Source of the DNA: Pseudomonadota bacterium
GTDB taxonomy: Bacteria; Myxococcota; UBA9042; PHBI01
NCBI GenBank assembly: GCA_005788935.1
Contig: SYAK01000495.1
Span: 1 to 11,056, forward strand
Length of the DNA: 11,056 nucleotides
Direction of reading: 5' to 3'
In this document: positions 6,542 to 11,056 of the stretch, in pieces
Layout: each line of letters begins with the position of its first letter
Numbering within the stretch: the stretch's first letter is position 1
Program-made: the position numbers and the translations under genes
Notes under the pieces: model-generated
The model's input: the letters and a program-made list of their open reading frames with translations, nothing else
Database searches by the model: none
Told to the model about the DNA's origin: nothing

Positions 6542-7336
6542 ATGTCCAGCGAAGGCCGTTTCGTCCACCTCGAGCTGCTCTCGACCGATCTGGGGCGCGC
6601 CGTGCCATTCCTGACGGCGCTGCTCGGCCTCGAAGTCGTGGCCGAGGATGAGCCGGTGCCGTTGCTCGCCCTCGCGCCGCGCGCGGTCGAGGAGCCGGTC
6701 ATCGGGCTCGCGGGCGTCGTGGCCGGGCCCGACGTGCGTAGCCACTGGGTCGTGCACACCGCGGTCGCCGCCCCGCGCGAGCTCGCAGACCGGGCCGCCG
6801 AGGCGGGAGGTGTGGTCCTCATGAGCCCGGCCGATGTCGCCGAGCTCCCCGAGGGCCTCTCGGAGGACGACGTCGGCGCCCCGCCCGAGGTCACCGACAC
6901 GTGCCTCATCGCCGACCCGCACGGCGCCATCCTCGCCCTCGTGCCGCTCGAGGCCGGGCTCGAGGCCCCGCCCGAGGCGGAGGGGGCGCCCGCCTGGTAC
7001 GAGCTGCTCACCTCGGACGTCGAGGCCGCCGTGACCTTCTACGCCGAGCTCGGCTGGGAGATCGAGCCAGCCGAGGTCCGCGCTGGCGAAGGGCGCGCCG
7101 CGCGCGTGCGAGCGGGCGGGGAGGTCCTTGGCCTCATCCGCGCCCTGCCGCCCGGGGCGCCGATGCCGCCGCTCTGGCTGCCGTTCCTGCGCGTGTCCGA
7201 CCTCGACGCCGCACTCGGACGGGTGCGTGGGCTTGGCGGCTACCACTTCGAGGACCCCGCCCCGGTGCAAGGGGGCCGCCGCGCCATCGTCATCGAACCG
7301 TCGGGCGCCCCGGTCGGGCTCTGGCAGCCGGCCTGA
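6542..7336 (+). CDS. Two-domain VOC / glyoxalase-like protein
   Basis: A 264-residue protein made of two vicinal-oxygen-chelate modules. The first (about 6-137) begins FVHLELLSTDLGRAVPFLTA and ends in IADPHGAILALVPLE. The second (about 148-264) begins AWYELLTSDVEAAVTFYAEL and ends EPSGAPVGLWQPA, a closing typical of Cfp30B-type glyoxalase-like proteins. Each half shows the paired beta-alpha-beta-beta-beta pattern, and His/Glu at expected metal positions (H9, and the E in WYELL) are present, but I cannot confirm a complete metal site. The substrate is unknown; members include lyases, dioxygenases and small-molecule-binding proteins. The ATG at 6542 has AGGAG (6531-6535) 6 nt upstream, which rules out the longer in-frame start at 6386. 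It heads a same-strand run and ends 8 nt before the next gene. Confidence 0.88.
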   Translation: MSSEGRFVHLELLSTDLGRAVPFLTALLGLEVVAEDEPVPLLALAPRAVEEPVIGLAGVVAGPDVRSHWVVHTAVAAPRELADRAAEAGGVVLMSPADVAELPEGLSEDDVGAPPEVTDTCLIADPHGAILALVPLEAGLEAPPEAEGAPAWYELLTSDVEAAVTFYAELGWEIEPAEVRAGEGRAARVRAGGEVLGLIRALPPGAPMPPLWLPFLRVSDLDAALGRVRGLGGYHFEDPAPVQGGRRAIVIEPSGAPVGLWQPA

Positions 7337-7344
7337 GGACGGCT

Positions 7345-7812
7345 TTGGAGGCGGCCCTGGGCGAGCGTTCGGTCTGTGCGGAGGTCCCCTGCGACCTGCG
7401 CCCCGATGAGGCCGTCCGCATCGCGCGAACGCTCGGCGCCCCCCTCGCGTCCTTCGTGACCCTCGGTCGAGCGGCGGGTGGGACAGGCTTTCGCCTCGCC
7501 CCGGAGCCTGGCGCCCCGGTCTGCGGGCTGACGCTGCGCAAGGTCGGGCCATCGGGCAGCGCCGCGTGTGTCTTCGCGCTCCCGCTGCATGGCGCGCGCA
7601 CCGCCTGCGGACTCGGAGCCCTCGCGCCTGAGGCCTGTGGTGGGCCACGCGGCGTCCATCTCGACCCGTCGGAGGGGGCCTCGCGCGCGGCGGCGGCCCG
7701 CTGGCACGAGGCCCTGGACGCAGGACCGTATCGCATGCCTGAGGAGGTGCTCTTTGGGCATCTTATCGACACCTTCGCCGACCTCTGGCCGAGCCCTCGG
7801 AGCGCGCGGTGA
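7345..7812 (+). CDS. Degenerate YkgJ-like cysteine protein
   Basis: A protein of about 155 residues. The start is taken as TTG at 7345 because GAGGA (7335-7339) lies 5 nt upstream, overlapping the VOC stop; no ATG or GTG fits better. It resembles the YkgJ family (putative Zn/Fe-binding cysteine cluster) and especially the next gene. Cysteines at 11 and 16 (C-x4-C) and 75, 88 and 98 (C-x12-C-x9-C) have exactly the same spacings as C9/C14 and C84/C97/C107 of the neighbour, and PDEAVRIARTLGAPLASFV matches its PDVARLVAHLGLPPAHFA. Two ligands of the canonical CxxC-x4-CC cluster are missing here, as is the RP-x2-C-x2-YP context. It may be a specialised subunit or a decaying copy, but the frame is intact. 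The 3' end overlaps the next start by 4 nt (GTGA), so translation is probably coupled. Confidence 0.72.
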   Translation: MEAALGERSVCAEVPCDLRPDEAVRIARTLGAPLASFVTLGRAAGGTGFRLAPEPGAPVCGLTLRKVGPSGSAACVFALPLHGARTACGLGALAPEACGGPRGVHLDPSEGASRAAAARWHEALDAGPYRMPEEVLFGHLIDTFADLWPSPRSAR

Positions 7813-8477
7813 GCGCGTCGCCTTGCGCGACCTGCGCGACAGCGCGCTGCTGCACCGTCTTTGACCCCGAGCTCACCGGACCGGACGTCGCGCGCCTCGT
7901 CGCCCACCTCGGGCTCCCGCCCGCCCACTTTGCCGAGCTGGCGCCCGTGCGCGCCGACGCCATCGGCCTCGACGGGGTGCGCCTCGGCGGGCTCGAGACC
8001 CGCGAGCTGCGTCTCCGGCGCACGCTCCTTGGCACGGGGGAGGGCGGCTTGCGGCGCTGCGTCTTCCTGATGCACCTCGGGCCAGGCCTCAATCGCTGCG
8101 GGGTCCACGCGGTCCGTCCCGCCGTCTGCCGCCTCTATCCAAGTGATGCGACCCGGTTCGGGGTGGTCGTCGGGACCCCGTCCGACGTCTGTCCGCCAGA
8201 CGCCTGGGTGCCCGAGCGCGTCGATCTCCGCCCGCTGCGGGAGGCCCATGCAGAGGCCGCGGAGGAGCGGGCACGCTGGCGGGTCTTCCTCGCGGCCTGG
8301 GACGCCGCTGGCCCTCAGCAGCGCCTCTCGCGGCTCACGGTCGAGGCGGCGCGCGGGCGTTTCTTCGAGGCCCTGCTCGCCTTCGAAGCGGCGGCGGCGG
8401 GGGGCGCGTCGTGGCTGGATGCGGCCGGGGCCACGCGGCTGGCGGCGGGGGTCGTCGAGGATGTCACGGCGGGCTAA
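7809..8477 (+). CDS. YkgJ family cysteine cluster protein
   Basis: A 222-residue protein starting at GTG (7809-7811). The N-terminal cluster is CATCATARCC (C6, C9, C14, C15), followed by the helix that usually carries TxxDVxRLxxHLGL (here GPDVARLVAHLGLPP). The second half of the cluster is C84-x12-C97-x9-C107 within CGVHAVRPAVCRLYP, with one more Cys near 128. This is the standard YkgJ pattern, proposed to bind zinc or an iron-sulfur centre; the molecular role of the family is not established. The C-terminal third (about 150-222) is Ala/Arg/Glu-rich helix without motif. No signal peptide, so cytosolic. The gene is translationally coupled to its degenerate relative upstream, suggesting the two act together or arose by duplication. 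Confidence 0.88.
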   Translation: MSASPCATCATARCCTVFDPELTGPDVARLVAHLGLPPAHFAELAPVRADAIGLDGVRLGGLETRELRLRRTLLGTGEGGLRRCVFLMHLGPGLNRCGVHAVRPAVCRLYPSDATRFGVVVGTPSDVCPPDAWVPERVDLRPLREAHAEAAEERARWRVFLAAWDAAGPQQRLSRLTVEAARGRFFEALLAFEAAAAGGASWLDAAGATRLAAGVVEDVTAG

Positions 8478-8509
8478 AGTGGCGTGTGGCGGGGCTTCCT
8501 GCTAAAGAC

Positions 8510-8538
8510 CCCGGCGGAGGTGGCGACCACCTCCGGGG
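8510..8538 (+). promoter_or_regulatory. Strong leader hairpin containing an SD-like sequence
   Basis: CGGAGGTGG (8515-8523) pairs perfectly with CCACCTCCG (8527-8535) around the 3-nt loop CGA; three further C-G pairs (8510-8512 with 8536-8538) form across a 2-nt bulge. The left arm contains GGAGGT, a perfect Shine-Dalgarno, but no start codon lies at a proper distance, and the right arm copies the anti-SD sequence. It sits in the 75-nt gap before the Sel1 lipoprotein ATG (8553), whose own likely ribosome site GGGGAG (8535-8540) overlaps the hairpin base. It may attenuate or gate translation; no T-run supports termination. Confidence 0.45.
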
Positions 8539-8552
8539 AGCGCCCTCGCCAC

Positions 8553-9683
8553 ATGTCTCGCCGCCTTCGACAGCCTGGTTCGCGCCTGCCCGCCGGGGTC
8601 GCCCTGGTCGCGCTGGCCTTCGCTGCCGCGAGCTGTGGGTGGCCGGGGCGGACGCGCGAGGCACAGGTTGGATGGCAGGCGGCGGGCGACTGTCGGAGGG
8701 CGGATCTCGACGCGCCGACGCGGGTCGCGCGGTGCGAGGCGGCCTGCGAGGGCGGGGTGGCGCTCGCCTGCACGGCGCGGGGCAAGCTGGCGCTCGGGGT
8801 GACTCCGCCCGATCGGCGCGGTGCTGTCGGCCGATTCGACCGGGCCTGCCGCATGGGCGACGGGGTCGGGTGCCTCGAGGCCGGGCTGATGTTCGACCAG
8901 GGCATCGAGGGGCCCGCGGACCCGGCCGTCGCGCTCCGTTTCTTTCGCCGCGCGTGTGATGCCAGCGCCGCCGCGGGGTGCTCGAACCTTGGGCTCGCCT
9001 TCCATCGCGGCGAGGTCGTGCCGCGCGACGAGCCGCGGGCCGTGCGCCTCTACGAGAAGGGGTGTGAGGGTGGCGACCCGGGCGGCTGCGCGAGCCTCGC
9101 CTACGTCCTCCATTACGGGATTGGCGTCGAGCAGGACCCCGCGCGGGCCCGACGCCTCTACGAGACCGCCTGCGCCGCGCGCCACCCAGGCGCCTGCGAG
9201 AACCTCGCTGCGCTGCTCGTCTCGCACCCGGAGGCGGGCCTCTCGGGCGGGCAGCTCAAGACCGAGCCCGAGCGTGCGGCCGCCTTCTGGCGCGCGACCT
9301 GTGCCCGGGCGGGCCGTGCCGCAGGCGCTGGGGACGTGGTTTCTGCAGGGTCAGCCGACCCGGCGGTCCAGGCCGCATGCATCAACTACGCCATCTGTCT
9401 CGAGACCGGCCTCGGGGTGCCGTCCGACCTGACGCTCGCGCGCGCCCTGCTGCGTGGGGCCTGCGACAGCGGCCACATCGAGGGCTGCCTCCAGCTCGCC
9501 GTCTCCCTCGAAGGTGGGCCTGCCAACGCATCCCCGACCGAGGACGAGCTCGCCGAGGCGAGGCGCCTCTACCGGCGCGTCTGCACCGCCTCGTCGGGCG
9601 CTGGCAACCGTGATCTGCGCGCCTGCAGGGCGGTCGAGCGGCTCGAGGCGACGCCGCGCACGCGCACCCTTGACGGGCTCTGA
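8553..9683 (+). CDS. Cysteine-rich Sel1-repeat lipoprotein
   Basis: A 376-residue protein. Residues 1-28 form a lipoprotein signal: Arg-rich start, hydrophobic stretch and lipobox AASC with C28 as lipidation site. The rest is a series of roughly 36-residue Sel1-like (TPR-related) repeats, each carrying a C-x7-C pair, as in ACEGGVALAC, ACRMGDGVGC, ACDASAAAGC, GCEGGDPGGC, ACAARHPGAC and ACDSGHIEGC. Two later units have longer inserts between the cysteines. In Helicobacter cysteine-rich proteins this pattern makes one disulfide per repeat, so a periplasmic or surface scaffold is likely. Partners are unknown. The ATG at 8553 is preferred to the GTG at 8484 because the signal peptide starts there; GGGGAG lies about 12 nt upstream, rather far. 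The OmpA-type lipoprotein gene follows 56 nt later. Confidence 0.88.
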   Translation: MSRRLRQPGSRLPAGVALVALAFAAASCGWPGRTREAQVGWQAAGDCRRADLDAPTRVARCEAACEGGVALACTARGKLALGVTPPDRRGAVGRFDRACRMGDGVGCLEAGLMFDQGIEGPADPAVALRFFRRACDASAAAGCSNLGLAFHRGEVVPRDEPRAVRLYEKGCEGGDPGGCASLAYVLHYGIGVEQDPARARRLYETACAARHPGACENLAALLVSHPEAGLSGGQLKTEPERAAAFWRATCARAGRAAGAGDVVSAGSADPAVQAACINYAICLETGLGVPSDLTLARALLRGACDSGHIEGCLQLAVSLEGGPANASPTEDELAEARRLYRRVCTASSGAGNRDLRACRAVERLEATPRTRTLDGL

Positions 9684-9739
9684 CACCCGGGCATTTGCGT
9701 AATGACTTGCATCCAAGACGCCTTCAGGAGGTCCCACCG

Positions 9740-10603
9740 ATGAATATCCGCCGTCACCTCGTCGCTCTCACCCTCACAGCGCTCGCCTTGGGCGGCTGTG
9801 TCACCAAGCGCAAGCACGAGGCGCTGCAACGTGACTTCGACGCCTTCCGCGCGGAGTCCCAGGCGCGCGACGCGCAGCACGAGGCAAGCTTCGCGAAGCT
9901 CGAGGAGGCGCTGAAGGCCGAACAGGACAAGCTGCGCCAGGAGCGCGATCGCTTCGCCGTCGAGGAGAAGCGCCTGCAGGGCCTCATCGATAGCCTGAAC
10001 GCCGAGAAGGTCGCGCTCGCCAAGGACCAGAGCCGCATGAAGGCGACCGAGGCCGAGCTGCAGAAGGCGCTGAAGGAGTTGCAGGCGCGCAAGGCGCAGG
10101 TGGACGCACGCATCGCCGAGTTCAAGACGCTCATCGCGCGCTTCAAGGGCCTCATCGACTCGGGCAAGCTGCGCGTGCGCATGAACGGCGGCAAGATGGT
10201 GGTCGAGCTCGCGACCGACATCCTGTTCCCGTCGGGCTCGGCGACGCTGTCCGACGAGGGGCGTCGCGCGGTCATCGAGGTCGCGCAGGTGCTCGCGGGC
10301 CTGCCCGACCGTGAGTTCCAGGTCGAGGGACACACGGACAACGTGCCGATCCGCACGTCCACCTTCCCGTCGAACTGGGAGCTCGCCTACGCCCGCGCGA
10401 ACTCGGTCCTCTACGCGATGATCGAGGGCGGCATGACGCCTGGCCGCATCTCGGCGTCGAGCGCTGGGGAGTTCCGTCCCCGGGCCGACAACACGACCAA
10501 GGATGGCAAGGCGCAGAACCGTCGCATCGAGATCATCGTCGTCCCCGACCTGTCCCTTCTGCCAGGCGCCGACGAGCTCGAGCAGATGGGCGGACAGGGC
10601 TGA
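9740..10603 (+). CDS. OmpA/Pal-like peptidoglycan-binding lipoprotein with coiled coil
   Basis: A 287-residue envelope protein. The signal ends in a clean lipobox LGGC (C20), so it is lipidated and probably sits in the outer membrane facing the periplasm. Residues about 25-135 are a Lys/Glu/Gln-rich coiled coil long enough to span part of the periplasm. Residues about 150-270 are an OmpA C-terminal domain of the MotB-like kind: LFPSGSATLSDEGR, VEGHTDNVPI and a late NRRIEI. By comparison with OmpA, D200 (in HTDNV) and R219 (in YARANSV) are the residues expected to hold peptidoglycan diaminopimelate. There is no MotB-type transmembrane/plug segment with its proton-channel Asp, so it is not a flagellar stator. 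The start follows an ideal AGGAGGT (9726-9732) at 7 nt, suggesting high expression. The stop lies 1 nt before the next gene's GTG. Confidence 0.92.
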   Translation: MNIRRHLVALTLTALALGGCVTKRKHEALQRDFDAFRAESQARDAQHEASFAKLEEALKAEQDKLRQERDRFAVEEKRLQGLIDSLNAEKVALAKDQSRMKATEAELQKALKELQARKAQVDARIAEFKTLIARFKGLIDSGKLRVRMNGGKMVVELATDILFPSGSATLSDEGRRAVIEVAQVLAGLPDREFQVEGHTDNVPIRTSTFPSNWELAYARANSVLYAMIEGGMTPGRISASSAGEFRPRADNTTKDGKAQNRRIEIIVVPDLSLLPGADELEQMGGQG

Positions 10604-10604
10604 G

Positions 10605-11056
10605 GTGGTGACGGGCCGGGACACCGCGGCGCGCCCGACGGGCCCCGCGATCGCGGTGCTCGGCCTCGGCTACGTGGGCCTGCCGCTCGCAGCAGCCTTC
10701 GCCCGCGCAGGTCACGTGACGGTCGGTTTCGATGTCTCGGTCGCGCGCGTGGCGCGGTTGCGCGCGGCCGTCTCGGGCGGCACGGCCCTGCCTGACGTGG
10801 CCCCGCCGAGCGAGCCCGAGAGCCCGCTCGCGGAGGTCGCCGCGGGGCGCCTCGCGGTCACGTCTGATCCGTTGCAGTTGCAAGGATGTGAGACCTTCGT
10901 CATCGCGGTCCCGACGCCCGTCGCTCCGGACCACGCCCCCGACCTCGGCGCGGTCCTGCGGGCGGCTGACGCCATCGGGGCGGCGCTTGCGGCCTGCCCT
11001 GTCCCGCGCCCGCTCATGAAGCCCAAAGACCTGTTCCTCGCCGCCGTGCTCGTCGC
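10605..11056 (+). CDS. Nucleotide-sugar dehydrogenase, N-terminal part (truncated by window edge)
   Basis: The frame starts at GTG 10605 or 10608, immediately after the preceding stop, and stays open to the window end. Residues 16-28 (IAVLGLGYVGLPL) are the NAD-binding loop of UDP-glucose/UDP-N-acetylhexosamine dehydrogenases, VGFDVSVARVARLR is the second Rossmann strand, and VIAVPTPVAPDHAPDL is the family's VPTP loop. Such enzymes oxidise a UDP-sugar to the uronic acid for surface polysaccharide. The TviB/WbpA group fits best on the VPTP-x-PDL spacing, but the substrate cannot be fixed. After about 10992 the residues (ACPVPRPLMKPKDLFLAAV) no longer match the expected ESTVxPG strand, although the frame is unbroken. 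Either this protein diverges here or the DNA is rearranged or mis-joined. The tight coupling to the lipoprotein gene suggests shared envelope expression. Confidence 0.8.
   Translation, partial: MVTGRDTAARPTGPAIAVLGLGYVGLPLAAAFARAGHVTVGFDVSVARVARLRAAVSGGTALPDVAPPSEPESPLAEVAAGRLAVTSDPLQLQGCETFVIAVPTPVAPDHAPDLGAVLRAADAIGAALAACPVPRPLMKPKDLFLAAVLV

Noticed and set aside
6212..7648. 478-codon minus-strand open frame
   Set aside because: It overlaps the start of the SpeE-like gene in another frame and is antisense to the VOC and YkgJ genes; it has no domain features and is very Arg/Pro/Gly-rich.
7290..8249. 319-codon minus-strand open frame
   Set aside because: It is antisense to the YkgJ pair, with no motif or ribosome site.
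9670..9705. Promoter for the OmpA-type lipoprotein (TTGACG ... TAATGA)
   Set aside because: The spacing is 24 nt and the -10 match is poor, so I cannot support it.
9740..10603. Flagellar stator MotB
   Set aside because: The OmpA domain is MotB-like, but the protein has a lipobox and coiled coil instead of the stator membrane helix with its proton-channel Asp.
9569..10624. 351-codon minus-strand open frame with Leu/Arg-rich repeats
   Set aside because: It mirrors the coiled coil and OmpA domain of the plus-strand lipoprotein; the apparent Leu repeats are the complement of Lys/Glu/Gln codons.

Overview
This window is very GC-rich (I estimate close to 70% G+C), densely coding, and has short intergenic gaps. 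It reads as chromosomal DNA of a Gram-negative, high-GC, probably Myxococcota/Bradymonadota-like ('deltaproteobacterial') organism. That inference rests on two lipoproteins with lipoboxes, a peptidoglycan-binding OmpA-type domain, a cysteine-rich Sel1-repeat lipoprotein, and a bacterial SAM-SHOCT-TM2 fusion. No marker gene fixes the taxonomy. I see no tRNA, rRNA, IS element, integrase or CRISPR array.

Left part (1-3000). A YbiT-type ABC-F ATPase, cut by the window start, is followed 3 nt later by a membrane-anchored staphylococcal-nuclease-like protein (+ strand). Converging on them from the minus strand are a SAM-SHOCT-TM2 membrane protein and, upstream of it, a glycerol-3-phosphate cytidylyltransferase (TagD type). 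A hairpin lies in the 61-bp convergent gap.

Middle (3001-6541). A 235-bp divergent region with an A/T-flanked palindrome separates tagD from an M3-family oligopeptidase (+). The peptidase ends in a probable intrinsic terminator. Then comes an unrecognised small protein (+), whose 3' end overlaps in antisense a SpeE-like methyltransferase-fold protein (-).

Right part (6542-11056). A same-strand run starts at a divergent region carrying a perfect 12-bp inverted repeat next to a possible promoter. It encodes a two-domain VOC/glyoxalase-like protein, two adjacent YkgJ-type cysteine-cluster proteins (the first degenerate, the second canonical, overlapping by 4 nt), a Cys-rich Sel1-repeat lipoprotein, an OmpA/Pal-like lipoprotein with a long coiled coil, and the start of a nucleotide-sugar dehydrogenase, which is cut by the window end. 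The last ~60 bases of that gene no longer look like the family.

Most genes are housekeeping or envelope functions. I did not find a clear undescribed multi-gene system. The most unusual items are the SAM-SHOCT-TM2 fusion, the tandem canonical/degenerate YkgJ pair, the two palindromes in divergent promoter regions, and the odd tail of the terminal dehydrogenase.
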